This document shows, one piece after another, positions 1-8,817 of a stretch of DNA of 64,000 nt. Every line of letters begins with the position of its first letter. The stretch's first letter is position 1. The position numbers and the translations under genes were made by a program. The notes under the pieces are model-generated. The model saw only the letters and a program-made list of their open reading frames with translations, did no database searches and was not told where the DNA came from. The DNA comes from an uncultured Acidobacteriota bacterium (lineage in GTDB: Bacteria > Acidobacteriota > Terriglobia > Bryobacterales > Bryobacteraceae), in the NCBI GenBank assembly GCA_902826605.1, contig CADEFM010000015.1, forward strand, positions 62,001 to 126,000, given 5' to 3'.

Positions 1-1
1 C

Positions 2-295
2 GGCAAATATTGGGACCACCATGAAGACGGGGTCTACCGTTGCGCGTGCTGCGGCGCGGAACTGTTTGATTCCAAGACCAAATTCGAATCCGGCAGTGGC
101 TGGCCCAGTTTTTATGCGCCGGCCGACCAGGCCAGCGTTCGCACCGAGGAAGACACCACCCACGGCATGCGCCGCGTGGAAGTGTTGTGCGCAGAGTGCG
201 ACGCGCATCTCGGCCATGTTTTTCCGGACGGCCCGCGTCCCACCGGCCAGCGCTTCTGCATGAACTCCGCCTCCCTCGATTTCACCAAACGCTAG
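2..295 (+). CDS. msrB: Peptide-methionine (R)-S-oxide reductase MsrB, 5'-truncated
   Basis: C-terminal 97 codons of MsrB, which reduces the R-diastereomer of methionine sulfoxide in oxidised proteins. The frame is open from base 2 and has no start inside the window, so the gene begins upstream. Visible hallmarks are two CxxC zinc-binding pairs (CACCG, then CAEC), the SGSGWPSF motif and the catalytic cysteine in RFCMNSASLDF close to the C terminus. Nothing in the visible part is broken. Its stop codon overlaps the convergent HupE-like gene by four bases. Family assignment is secure. Confidence 0.93.
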   Translation, partial: GKYWDHHEDGVYRCACCGAELFDSKTKFESGSGWPSFYAPADQASVRTEEDTTHGMRRVEVLCAECDAHLGHVFPDGPRPTGQRFCMNSASLDFTKR

Positions 296-1332
296 CCGAT
301 GAAAACTCGTTGGATGAACCAATAAATCGCAAGCGCACCAATGGCGATCGAAACCGCGGGTCGCAAGCGCGTCCAGCCGCTGGCCATCAGATCCTCAATC
401 GCGGGGAAGAGCAGAACCACGAAGACAAGCTGCCCGATCTCCACGCCGAAGTTGAACGAAAACAAAGTCAGCGCAAGATTCGCGCGCGGAAGCTGCATTT
501 CGCGCAGCACATTGGAAAAACCGAAACCATGCACCAAGCCGAACAGGAACGTGATTCGGTAACGCTCAATGGTGCGTCCGCGAATCAGATTTTCCGCGGC
601 CACATAGACAATACTGGCCGCGATCATGCTTTCCGTGAAACGCGAAGGCAGAACCACAATACTGAAGGTCGCCAGCGCCAATGTAATGCTGTGGGCTAGC
701 GTGAACGATGTGACCACCTTGACCAGCGATCGCATGGACGCCGTCGCGATCAGCAGCCCCAGCAGAAATGCCAGGTGATCGTAACCCGTGGCGATATGCT
801 GAATCCCCAGCCACACGAAGCGCCCAAAGGTTTGCCAGTGCGATCCCGTGTCCGGCGAGAAAAACGCCGACCGCGTGCCGCTATCCAATATGCCTTCCTG
901 AATGCGGCCGTTCAGGATGACCGTCGTTAGATGAACATGCGTGGGCCCCAAAACATCCGGTAGCGCGGAGTTCACCCGAATCGCCAGCACGTCTTGCGGG
1001 AACACATATTGGACCGCCAGCAACAATACATGTTCGTCGACGACCTCCGCTTTTTGGCGGTTCAGGCGCGCGGGAGGGCCATTGCTATCGAGCGCGTAAT
1101 ATCTCACAATCGCCGTGTAAACGCGCTCCAGCGATTGGTCGAATTCCTGCGGGGAGATCTGCTTGTCGCCGTCTTGATCCACTCCGGGGAAATCCAGCAG
1201 GTTGAAAGTAAAGCTCGTATTCACATCGCGCCGCTGCACTACCAGCCGCGACTCACTGCGAAAGAGGTCGTGCGCGCACGCCGGTAAAGAAACGCCCAGC
1301 AGTGCGCTGATGACGATGCGATGGACGCGCAT
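292..1332 (-). CDS. HupE/UreJ-like membrane protein with EF-hand-like motif
   Basis: Polytopic membrane protein of about 346 residues. It has an N-terminal signal-like segment (MRVHRIVISALLGVSLPACA), a periplasmic-looking region containing a calcium-loop-like DQDGDKQISPQEF, then roughly six or seven hydrophobic segments with the GYDHLAFLLGLL and GLVHGFGFSNVL motifs typical of HupE/UreJ_2 proteins. Such proteins are thought to be metal (nickel/cobalt) permeases or accessory proteins, but no hydrogenase or urease genes are near, so the substrate is unknown. I chose the methionine at 1332 because it opens the signal peptide. An upstream in-frame ATG at 1386 would add 18 basic residues. The EF-hand-like motif may bind calcium (inference). 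Confidence 0.75.
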   Translation of the reverse strand: MRVHRIVISALLGVSLPACAHDLFRSESRLVVQRRDVNTSFTFNLLDFPGVDQDGDKQISPQEFDQSLERVYTAIVRYYALDSNGPPARLNRQKAEVVDEHVLLLAVQYVFPQDVLAIRVNSALPDVLGPTHVHLTTVILNGRIQEGILDSGTRSAFFSPDTGSHWQTFGRFVWLGIQHIATGYDHLAFLLGLLIATASMRSLVKVVTSFTLAHSITLALATFSIVVLPSRFTESMIAASIVYVAAENLIRGRTIERYRITFLFGLVHGFGFSNVLREMQLPRANLALTLFSFNFGVEIGQLVFVVLLFPAIEDLMASGWTRLRPAVSIAIGALAIYWFIQRVFIG

Positions 1333-1402
1333 AATCCCGTATGATCGCCCGAAACGCCGTTTCGCATAGCGAAACTTCCTGCGCATTTCGGCTGAGCGGA
1401 GT

Positions 1403-1408
1403 TATACT
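1403..1408 (+). promoter_or_regulatory. Candidate -10 element for the dioxygenase gene
   Basis: TATACT lies 34 bases before the dioxygenase start in the divergent spacer between the HupE-like gene and the dioxygenase. It is followed by a clear GGGAGGA ribosome binding site near 1428-1434. No convincing -35 box is visible, so this is a weak call. Confidence 0.3.
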
Positions 1409-1442
1409 GATCGGCGAACCCTGTTTCGGGAGGATCCTCCAG

Positions 1443-2486
1443 ATGGACTACCAAGTAACGGGCCTGCATCACATCACGCTGTGTGCCGGTGGCGCCCAAG
1501 ACGATCTCAATTTCTCCATTCACGTGCTCGGTCAGCGGTTGATCAAGCAGACGGTGTTATTTGACGGACGCTACGCGCACTATCATTTGTACTATTCGAA
1601 CGCGAATGCCGAGCCCGGCTCCGTGATGACAACATTTTCCTTCAACCGCGTGAAAGGGCGTCCGGGTTCCGGCCAGATCGCCGCCACGTCGTACACGGTG
1701 CCAAAGGGTACAGTTACGTTCTGGGCGGATCATGCGAAGAAACACGATGTGGAAAGCACAGGCGTACAGGAACGTTTCGGAGCGAAATTCCTGTGGATGA
1801 AGCACCCATCCGGGTTGGAGTTTGAAGTCATGGAAGACGCCGGCGACAAGCGCGTGGGCTTTACCACTCCTGAGATCGGCTCTGATGTCAGCATGCGCGG
1901 CTTTCACGGCGCGGTGCTGTCCGTGCGCGAGATTCCCGAGACCGAACGCTTCTTCGTGGACGCCTTGGGCTTCCGCAAGACCGGCGCCGATGGCGCATAT
2001 CATCGCTTCGAAGTCGGAAAAGGCGGCGCGGCGAAAACCGTTACGTTGATTCACGAACCCGAAAAGCCTGCGGGAAGCTGGACCTTTGGCGGAGGCACGG
2101 CTCATCACCTGGCGTTGAACGTCGCCGACGACGAAGCTCTCGCCGCGCAGAAGGGGATCTATGAGGAACTCGGATACACGGACTGTTCCGAGATAAAGGA
2201 TCGCAACTACTTCCATTCGATTTACTGCCGTTGTCCCGGCGGAATTCTAGTGGAGTGCGCCGCGACAACTCCGGGTGGCTTCGCGCGCGACGAGCCGTTC
2301 GATCGATTGGGTCACAGCCTGCTGCTGCCGCCTTGGTTTGAGCATCGGCGGGCCGAGATCGAAGCTATGCTAGAGCCGATCGCGATTCCCGAGATCAACT
2401 TCGCGGCAACGGGCGCGGCGGCGGCCGCTTCCGCGGCGTCTCGCCGGACGTCCGCCGAGTTTGTTCCTCCCATGGAGAAGAAATAA
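1443..2486 (+). CDS. PcpA/LinE-like ring-cleaving dioxygenase (glyoxalase fold)
   Basis: 347-residue protein with tandem vicinal-oxygen-chelate (glyoxalase-like) modules, matching hydroquinone-type ring-cleaving dioxygenases (PcpA, LinE, MhqO/MhqE). The expected 2-His-1-Glu iron ligands are in place: His9 or His10 in GLHHITL, His221 or His222 in TAHHLAL, and Glu271 in ILVECA. These correspond closely to His11, His227 and Glu276 of PcpA. The start at 1443 is favoured by a GGGAGGA ribosome site and by the MDYQVTGLHHITL N-terminus; the open frame reaches back to 1341. The C-terminal tail of about 30 Ala-rich residues looks unstructured. The IclR-type regulator that follows starts 16 bases after the stop and probably controls it. 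Substrate (chlorinated or methylated hydroquinones, or catechols) is not determinable here. Confidence 0.85.
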   Translation: MDYQVTGLHHITLCAGGAQDDLNFSIHVLGQRLIKQTVLFDGRYAHYHLYYSNANAEPGSVMTTFSFNRVKGRPGSGQIAATSYTVPKGTVTFWADHAKKHDVESTGVQERFGAKFLWMKHPSGLEFEVMEDAGDKRVGFTTPEIGSDVSMRGFHGAVLSVREIPETERFFVDALGFRKTGADGAYHRFEVGKGGAAKTVTLIHEPEKPAGSWTFGGGTAHHLALNVADDEALAAQKGIYEELGYTDCSEIKDRNYFHSIYCRCPGGILVECAATTPGGFARDEPFDRLGHSLLLPPWFEHRRAEIEAMLEPIAIPEINFAATGAAAAASAASRRTSAEFVPPMEKK

Positions 2487-2502
2487 GTGGAGAAGAAGTA
2501 AC

Positions 2503-3429
2503 ATGCTGTCCACTACTCGCCCTCCTACGCGGGGAATGCCTGGCCCTGCGATTCACGCCGCTCCCCGCGGCCGCCGTAAGGATCGCGATTTTGTCAGCTC
2601 CCTGGAGCGCGGACTGCTCATCCTGGGCGTCTTCGACCGGCAGGACCCGGAACTGACGCTGAGCGAAGTGGCGCAGAAAACAGGACTCACGCCGGCGACC
2701 GCACGCCGATTCCTGCTGACGCTGAAATCACTGGGCTACATGGGTTCGAACGGACGGCGCTTCGTCCTCCGTCCCAAGGTGCTGGACCTGGCCTATTCGT
2801 TTCTCGATTCGATGAATGCGGACGAAGCCGTGCAGCCGTATTTGAGAAAAGTGGTGGAAAAGACCGGCGACAGCAGTTCCGTGACGGTGCTGGCGGGCAC
2901 GGAAATTGTGTATATCGCCAACGCGTCCGGGCACCGTTTGGTGCGGCTTTCCGTCACCGTAGGCAGCCGCTTCCCGGCATACCCCACAGCGATGGGCCGC
3001 GTGCTGCTGGCGCATTTGCCGCCCGGGCATTTGCAGACTTATTTCAAGGTGGAGCATTTCGAAAAGATCACCGAATTCACAGAGACCAATCCGGACAAAC
3101 TGAGCAGGATTTTGGAGGATGTACGCGTCAACGACTATTGCGTGGTGCAGGATGAACTGGAAGTGGGCCTGGTTTCGCTGGCCGTTCCATTGCGGGATGA
3201 CGCGGGCAACGTGATCGCCGCAATCAACTGCTCATCGGTAGCGCGGCGAACCGATAGCCAGGAGATGCTGCGGACCCGGCTCGACCTGCTGCGCCAGTAC
3301 GCGGCCAGCGTGTCCACAGCGCTGCGGCGCTTCCCGGCCTTCGCGCATTCGGTCGCTAGCGGGAGCGAAGGAGACTTGCTCAGCCGCCGGCCGGACCCCT
3401 TGTTTCCGCGAAGATCGCTTCTGCGCTAG
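2503..3429 (+). CDS. IclR-family transcriptional regulator (PcaR/PcaU-like)
   Basis: 308-residue regulator. An N-terminal winged helix-turn-helix (about residues 30-90, with LTLSEVAQKTGLTPATARRF) is followed by a GAF-like IclR effector domain (about residues 100-265) with the typical PTAMGRVLLA segment. PcaR/PcaU-type members control aromatic ring-cleavage operons and bind aromatic or ring-fission intermediates; that fits the dioxygenase just upstream. The methionine at 2503 is preceded by GGAGAAG at suitable distance, so I prefer it to the earlier in-frame start at 2461, which lies inside the dioxygenase gene. The last 40 residues are a basic, low-complexity tail of unknown role. Confidence 0.88.
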   Translation: MLSTTRPPTRGMPGPAIHAAPRGRRKDRDFVSSLERGLLILGVFDRQDPELTLSEVAQKTGLTPATARRFLLTLKSLGYMGSNGRRFVLRPKVLDLAYSFLDSMNADEAVQPYLRKVVEKTGDSSSVTVLAGTEIVYIANASGHRLVRLSVTVGSRFPAYPTAMGRVLLAHLPPGHLQTYFKVEHFEKITEFTETNPDKLSRILEDVRVNDYCVVQDELEVGLVSLAVPLRDDAGNVIAAINCSSVARRTDSQEMLRTRLDLLRQYAASVSTALRRFPAFAHSVASGSEGDLLSRRPDPLFPRRSLLR

Positions 3430-3474
3430 GCCGTCACGTTGACCCCATCTGCCCTCTGCTGTAGCCTGTCGCTA

Positions 3475-4452
3475 ATGAGTATGAGTAATCAACCGACCTT
3501 GTGGCAACGCTGGCTTCAGCAGCCGCAGAAGATTTGGTTGCGCAGGGCGCTTTTTCAAGTTCACATGTGGGGCGGCATCGGTCTAGGGCTCTACATCCTC
3601 ATGATCAGCGTGACTGGCAGCGTACTCGTCTACCGGAACGAGCTTTACGAGGCTGCCACGCCCCAACCAAACATCTCGAAAGGTGCAGGACCACAATTGA
3701 CCGACGGCCAGCTCACCGCGGCCGCGGCGAGTTCGTACCCGGACTATCGGGTGATCAAAATTATCCGGTCGGCAGATCCCAGCCAGGCGGTGAATGTCTG
3801 GTTAGGCCGGGGCGATGAGACCAAGAAGCGGCTATTCGATCCCAACAATGGCAGGGATCTTGGCAATTCGATTCCGGCTGGCATTTTGCTTGTATCAAAA
3901 CTGATGCAACTGCACGACGATCTATTGGCCGGTCCCACAGGCCGGAAAGTGAATGGCATTGGAGCGCTCGCTTCCCTTGTGCTTGCATTAACGGGTCTGG
4001 CGATCTGGTGGCCCGGCCAAAACAGATGGCGTCGCAGCTTGACACTGCATCGCGGAGTAGGCTGGAAGCGCCTCACTTGGGAGCTGCATAGCATGATTGG
4101 CTTCTGGACCCTTGGATTCGTGCTCGTGATTGCCGTTAGCGGCATCTATCTCTGCTTTCCCGAGAAGTTTGAGGAATTTGCCGACCTGCTGGAGCCGCCT
4201 ACTGCCGCGAATGCCGGATTTCGTATCGTCGACCGCGCGATTTATTGGCTCGCTTTCCTCCATTTCGGCCGCATTAACGGCATCGGGATTCCGTGCAGTG
4301 GACCGGGGATCTGCGATCAGACGATCAAAGCGGTTTGGGCGGTATTCGGACTGGCCCCTGCCGCGATGTTCGTCACCGGCGCGATTGTGTGGTGGAACCG
4401 CGTGCTACGCCCCCTGCGGCAGCGGACCTCCAGCCCCGCTGATCGGCGTTAG
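3475..4452 (+). CDS. PepSY-domain transmembrane protein
   Basis: About 325 residues in the PepSY-associated TM family. A first membrane segment follows HMWGGIGLGLYILMISVTGSVL. A periplasmic PepSY-like part then spans roughly residues 60-150, with membrane segments near residues 165-185, 205-230 and 285-310. The pattern of His and Trp residues in the first helices (FQVHMWGG, WELHSMIGFW, LAFLHFGRI) resembles PepSY iron-uptake or sulfite-reductase-like membrane reductases that may bind haem. No TonB receptor is adjacent, so an iron role is only inference. Two in-frame methionines (3475, 3481) are possible starts and no strong ribosome site discriminates between them. Confidence 0.78.
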   Translation: MSMSNQPTLWQRWLQQPQKIWLRRALFQVHMWGGIGLGLYILMISVTGSVLVYRNELYEAATPQPNISKGAGPQLTDGQLTAAAASSYPDYRVIKIIRSADPSQAVNVWLGRGDETKKRLFDPNNGRDLGNSIPAGILLVSKLMQLHDDLLAGPTGRKVNGIGALASLVLALTGLAIWWPGQNRWRRSLTLHRGVGWKRLTWELHSMIGFWTLGFVLVIAVSGIYLCFPEKFEEFADLLEPPTAANAGFRIVDRAIYWLAFLHFGRINGIGIPCSGPGICDQTIKAVWAVFGLAPAAMFVTGAIVWWNRVLRPLRQRTSSPADRR

Positions 4453-4454
4453 GC

Positions 4455-5948
4455 TCACTGCGAGAAAATATCCAGGCGATAGCCGGCCTGCTGGAAAAGA
4501 TAGCTCCTGGACTCATCCACCTGCTGCCGGAGGCGGGCTAGATTGACGCCCACCAACTTGCCCTTGAGCTTGCGGATGATGCCGCCGATGATGACGGTGT
4601 CTACATTGCGCGAATCCGCCGCCGCGACCACGCTGCCGATGGCGTTGTTGGAAGGGTAGAGGTTGATGTCGTCGGTCCGGATCATGACGATGTCGGCCTC
4701 CTTGCCTGGCGTCAACGTCCCGCATTTCTGCGCCAGCCCGGCGCAAGTCGCTCCGTTTATCGTGGCGCACTCGAGCATCTCCCGCACCGTGACCGGCCGC
4801 GGCGCGCCGGCATCTCCGGCGAGCTTTCGGCTGGCCGCCAGCGCGCGCTGGATGTTGAAGGCAACGCGCATCTCCGTGAACATATCCGTGCCGTAGGAAA
4901 TCTCGTTGTCCACGCTGAGTCCCGGCCGCACGCCGTGATCGAGCGCCTTTTGAAGAGCCGGAATCCCCGCTCCGATCGCATACTGGGGGTCGGACCTGGG
5001 GCAAACGTTGACCGTGCCGCTGGACTCGCGGATTCTCTGCCACGTCATGTCGGGCAGCCCGCCGCAATGGTTGTATGTGATGTCGGGGCCCAGCAGCTTC
5101 TCGTTCCAGAATTGCTCCAGGACCGCGGCGCTGGCCTCGCCCTGAAATTCGGTCGTGATGCGGAGCCCGAGTTTGCGGGCCGCGGCGAAGTTGGCGCGGT
5201 CCAGACTGGAAAACATGCGCAGCGTGACCAACTGGTCGTCGGAAGAGAAGAACTGCTTTTGCAGGCGGGCCAGATCCTGGGGCCATTGCCGATCCCAGTT
5301 GCCGAACTGCGGCGGCCCGGATGCGTGGACCGCACGAATGCCGGAATCCATCAGCGCCTGAATGGCAGCGTCGGAATGAGCCGCCGAACGCGAATTGTGG
5401 GAGTTATCGATCACGCAGGTGATCCCCGCATCCATGCACCCCAGCGCCGTGAGCAGGTTGCTGATGTACATGTCGCGAGGACGGTAGTATTGAGCGAAGC
5501 CGCGGTGCGTCGTGCTGGTGTATTTGGCGATGTCTCCATTAGGAATGATGCGCCGCAGGACGCCTTCCCAGGAGTGGCGGTGACAGTCGACGAAACCGGG
5601 GATCAGGATGGTATTGGAAGCGTCGATTACTTCGCCGGACGTGGGGAGATTGGCTCCCACGGCGGCGATTTTCTTGCCTTGAATCAGAACGTCGCCCTTC
5701 ACCAGGTCTCCGGTGGCCGGGTCCATGCTGACGATAGTGCCGCCCTTCAGGAGAATGCGGCGGTTGGGGTCCCGGCGCCCTACGCGTTCCCGGCCCGCGG
5801 CGCGTTCAATGATGCCCGCGTCCGTAACGTTTGCGGAGGTTTGCGAAAAGGCCGCCCTGGGTGTGGCGGCGCTGGTGGCAAGTGCAGCGCCGGCCTTTAT
5901 CAGGCTGCGTCGCGAAAGACGGTCCGCTGTTCCTCGTGTGTGTTGCAT
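4455..5948 (-). CDS. Tat-exported amidohydrolase (cytosine deaminase/TrzA-like)
   Basis: 497-residue metal-dependent amidohydrolase. The N-terminus carries a twin-arginine signal (LSRRSLIKAGAALATSAA), so a periplasmic location is expected. The composite beta domain (ILLKGGTIVSMDP...VLIQGKKIAAVG) is followed by the TIM barrel with metal ligands His123 and His125 in VDCHRHSWEG, a later His in TYNHCGG and an Asp in GLSVDNEIS. This is the arrangement of the SsnA/TrzA/guanine deaminase group, which uses one divalent metal to remove an amino group or hydrolyse a ring amide. The start at 5948 (MQHTRG) puts the RR motif 13 residues in; an upstream start at 6008 is less likely. It converges with the PepSY gene with two bases between stops. 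Confidence 0.85.
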   Translation of the reverse strand: MQHTRGTADRLSRRSLIKAGAALATSAATPRAAFSQTSANVTDAGIIERAAGRERVGRRDPNRRILLKGGTIVSMDPATGDLVKGDVLIQGKKIAAVGANLPTSGEVIDASNTILIPGFVDCHRHSWEGVLRRIIPNGDIAKYTSTTHRGFAQYYRPRDMYISNLLTALGCMDAGITCVIDNSHNSRSAAHSDAAIQALMDSGIRAVHASGPPQFGNWDRQWPQDLARLQKQFFSSDDQLVTLRMFSSLDRANFAAARKLGLRITTEFQGEASAAVLEQFWNEKLLGPDITYNHCGGLPDMTWQRIRESSGTVNVCPRSDPQYAIGAGIPALQKALDHGVRPGLSVDNEISYGTDMFTEMRVAFNIQRALAASRKLAGDAGAPRPVTVREMLECATINGATCAGLAQKCGTLTPGKEADIVMIRTDDINLYPSNNAIGSVVAAADSRNVDTVIIGGIIRKLKGKLVGVNLARLRQQVDESRSYLFQQAGYRLDIFSQ

Positions 5949-6064
5949 AGGTAGATTTTGACGCAGCCCTAACCGTTCGATCAGGCTGGTTTCAAGACCC
6001 CCTTTCAACTGCGCGTGCGGTTTTCCGCATACAGCGTACCATGATCTTCGAACACGGCCCAGGG

Positions 6065-7699
6065 TTAGTTGACCTTCTCGAAACCGACATTTCGCGCGCT
6101 GAGCGTGAACAGGCTGAATCCGGAAATCCGGCCGTCGGCATCGCTGCGAAAGAGTATGGTTCCCAGGTCATCGCGGAAAAATTCATTGTGCGCGATTGGT
6201 ACCAGCATTCGCGGCGGATTCCGGTTATTCACAAGCATCAGGGTTCCCGTATTCACTGAAACATTGTATGTCGCATCGATCTCGTTGCTCTTGTACGATC
6301 CGGCGAAGGCCGCTACGTCAGCGGCGCTTACCTGAAAGTCTTCTACCCTGCGGCCGGCGAACACCTTCGCGCCATCCATGTCGAGCGATATACGCATCAA
6401 ACCGTCAGAGTTATCAAAATCGATGATGCCGCTCCCGAGGTCACGAAAACGGGCTGGCCCCAGACGTGTCAGGTTGGAACCCCACGCCGCTAGATTTCCA
6501 TTGGATGCAGTGAAGGAATAAACGGAGTGGCTGCGTGGATCGAAATACTTGCCGGCAAACGCACTAGGATCAGGAAAACTACGCTGGTCCGACACCTGAG
6601 ATGCTTTTGCCTCTGTTTGCAGATCTTTTCCCAGAAACACTTCAGCCACGTTACGCGAAAGGCGGCCTACGTCCGCGCTCGATAGATTGCAGAGACATGC
6701 CACCGTGAACCGCTGCTCCGGAAAGCGCAGGATTGTCGTTCTGTATCCCAAAAACCAGCCCGCATGTTCCACAATCGGCAAACCGCGATAGGTGCTTATT
6801 TCGAGGCCAGCTGCATAGCCGATCTGCGTGCCGTTGTTTAGCACTCCCTGAGTCGTCATTTCTTTGGGAAGCGTTCCATTCCCAAGTCTGCTTCTGTAGA
6901 AGTTTCTATCCCACAGCAACAGATCGTCAACGCTGCTCATCAGTCCACCAGGTCCTACGATGTCCCAGTTTATGGACCAACTGAGGCGAAACGTGCCGTT
7001 GACTGCGGGCTCGTAAGCGGGAATGCGGCCGGGCACCACCAAGGTATGATCGTCGTAAAATCTGGTGTGTACCATTCCTAGGGGCTTAAAGATGTTTTCG
7101 GCGGCAAAATCAGCAAGGGACTTTCCGGTTGTACGCTGCACAACTTCGCCCAGCAGAAAATAGTTCGTGTTGCTATAGATCCATTCCTCACCGGGGATGT
7201 TATTGAGACCCTTTTGCCGGACGATCAGGTCGAGCATTTCCTTTTTAGTGAAAAGGTTGGTGCCGAACCGCCCGGCAAGGTAGAGCAAAATCTCGAAGTC
7301 CCGGAACCCACTGGTGTGATGTAGCATTTGCCGCAGCGTAATTGGGTGACCGTAATCGGGCAATTCCGGCATGTGCTTGCGGACATTGTCATCCAGCGAA
7401 AGAAATCCTTTTTCGGCAGCCAACAGAACTGTTGCGGCGGTGAATTGCTTCGAGACCGAAGCCATGTAAAAAACCGACTGAGGCGATAGTGGAACCCCGA
7501 GTTCGAGGTTGCCCGTGCCGTACCCCTTGCGATAAATGAAGTTGCCGTCCCGTATCACGCCAAGTGCGCAGCCAGGAGAACCGGGTTTGTCGTAGGCAGC
7601 GAAAATCCGATCCACTCTTTGCCGGCTGACCTGCGCTTCAAGTGCAGGGAGTTTCACGATGAGGGGCAGTAGCAGGGTAACAGTGACCGCGAATCGCAT
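6065..7699 (-). CDS. Secreted serine hydrolase, class C beta-lactamase fold
   Basis: 544 residues with a signal peptide (to about residue 22). The penicillin-binding/class C fold is shown by Ser81-x-x-Lys84 (SVSK), Tyr175-Ser-Asn177 (YSN) and a His-Ala-Gly motif (VEHAGW) in place of KTG. A separate C-terminal beta-rich domain (about residues 395-540) is common in esterase or D-aminopeptidase-like members. It may be an esterase, peptidase or lactamase homologue; substrate cannot be assigned. A good ribosome site (AAAGGAGTG) precedes the ATG. Slightly lower GC than its neighbours. Confidence 0.85.
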   Translation of the reverse strand: MRFAVTVTLLLPLIVKLPALEAQVSRQRVDRIFAAYDKPGSPGCALGVIRDGNFIYRKGYGTGNLELGVPLSPQSVFYMASVSKQFTAATVLLAAEKGFLSLDDNVRKHMPELPDYGHPITLRQMLHHTSGFRDFEILLYLAGRFGTNLFTKKEMLDLIVRQKGLNNIPGEEWIYSNTNYFLLGEVVQRTTGKSLADFAAENIFKPLGMVHTRFYDDHTLVVPGRIPAYEPAVNGTFRLSWSINWDIVGPGGLMSSVDDLLLWDRNFYRSRLGNGTLPKEMTTQGVLNNGTQIGYAAGLEISTYRGLPIVEHAGWFLGYRTTILRFPEQRFTVACLCNLSSADVGRLSRNVAEVFLGKDLQTEAKASQVSDQRSFPDPSAFAGKYFDPRSHSVYSFTASNGNLAAWGSNLTRLGPARFRDLGSGIIDFDNSDGLMRISLDMDGAKVFAGRRVEDFQVSAADVAAFAGSYKSNEIDATYNVSVNTGTLMLVNNRNPPRMLVPIAHNEFFRDDLGTILFRSDADGRISGFSLFTLSARNVGFEKVN

Positions 7700-7933
7700 C
7701 AGTCACACTCCTTTTTCTGCTTAGTCGCGCCTAGCCAACTCTTCTCTCGTGCTCAACGGCAAGTATAATTCATCACCGGCAGAATAGATTCCAGACAGTT
7801 GGTCCGGCGCTGGGATCCTACCGGACTCCCAGGCGACCATCGCCCTCCGGCGCGGGTCCCGCCCGTACGGCGCAAACTCATATCATGCGGTACGCTGATC
7901 CTAGCCGCAAGATAGCGATGGAGGACGTGGTTC

Positions 7934-8803
7934 ATGAGACTCCCAGCGTGGGTCCTGCTCTTGTTGATCGGCGTGCAGATTGATACTCTTTACGCACCCA
8001 CGTTCAAAAATCTTCGGGTAAGCGGGAAAGCCGACGTCAACGGGGGGTGCCTGCACTATGAGGTCTACGGGCATGGTGCTCCGCTCGTCTTCCTGCACGC
8101 GGGAATCGCAGACAGCCGCATGTGGGACCGCCAGGTCAACTACTTCTCGGGCAAATACACAGTCGTGCGCTTCGATACGCGTGGCTATGGGCAATCGGAC
8201 GCCCCGACCGCGCCCTATGCTCCTGCAGAAGATCTGTATGCTCTCCTTCAGTTCCTAAAACTTGATCGAGCTAGCATCGTCGGATCATCAATAGGTGGTG
8301 CGCAGGCGATCGACATGGCCGCCGCTCACCCGCAAGCGGTATCGGCTCTAATCGTGATTGCAGGTAGCCCTGGGTGGTTGCCATATTCCAACGAATTAAC
8401 AAGGCGCACCGCGGCGATTGCCGCCGGTGCCAAGGAGAAAGGCCCCGCCTCAGTCGTGCAAGGCTGGCTAAGTGATCCGATGCTGAACACGGCGAGACGG
8501 AGGGCACCGATCGAGAAGAAGATGCGGATGTTCCTTGGCCAGAATGTGGCGGGAATCCTCGGCGCGCCCTTCATGCGCCCGCCCGATATTCCACTTCCGA
8601 AACTGTCCGAATTTAAGGTGCCTACCTTGATAATGGTTGGCGACCAAGATGATGCCGAAATCGTCCAACGTGCGCACCTGCTCGCCCGCGAAATACCCGG
8701 TGCCAAGGAAGTCGTCATCAAAGATGCCGGCCACATGGTAAATATGGAAAAGCCGCGTGAATTCAATCGTGCGCTCGCCAGCTTCCTGCGTGGCGTGAAA
8801 TAG
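7934..8803 (+). CDS. Secreted alpha/beta hydrolase
   Basis: 289-residue alpha/beta-hydrolase with an N-terminal hydrophobic signal or anchor. The oxyanion-hole region is LVFLHAGIADSRMW. The nucleophile is Ser119 in GSSIG, the acid is an Asp in VGDQDDAE and the base is the His in DAGHMVNMEKP. The layout is that of small esterase or haloperoxidase-like hydrolases. Ribosome site GGAGG lies nine bases before the ATG. The gene diverges from the serine hydrolase across a 234-bp spacer that contains TATAAT at 7764-7769 (readable on the minus strand as TATACT) but no clear -35 box. Confidence 0.85.
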   Translation: MRLPAWVLLLLIGVQIDTLYAPTFKNLRVSGKADVNGGCLHYEVYGHGAPLVFLHAGIADSRMWDRQVNYFSGKYTVVRFDTRGYGQSDAPTAPYAPAEDLYALLQFLKLDRASIVGSSIGGAQAIDMAAAHPQAVSALIVIAGSPGWLPYSNELTRRTAAIAAGAKEKGPASVVQGWLSDPMLNTARRRAPIEKKMRMFLGQNVAGILGAPFMRPPDIPLPKLSEFKVPTLIMVGDQDDAEIVQRAHLLAREIPGAKEVVIKDAGHMVNMEKPREFNRALASFLRGVK

Positions 8804-8817
8804 CTGTGACCGCTCTC

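Noticed and set aside
21..263. Open frame overlapping the msrB tail
   Set aside because: It is out of register with the clearly conserved MsrB frame and encodes no recognisable protein.
7764..7769. TATAAT between the two divergent hydrolase genes
   Set aside because: No -35 box on either strand at correct spacing, so it was not listed as a promoter.
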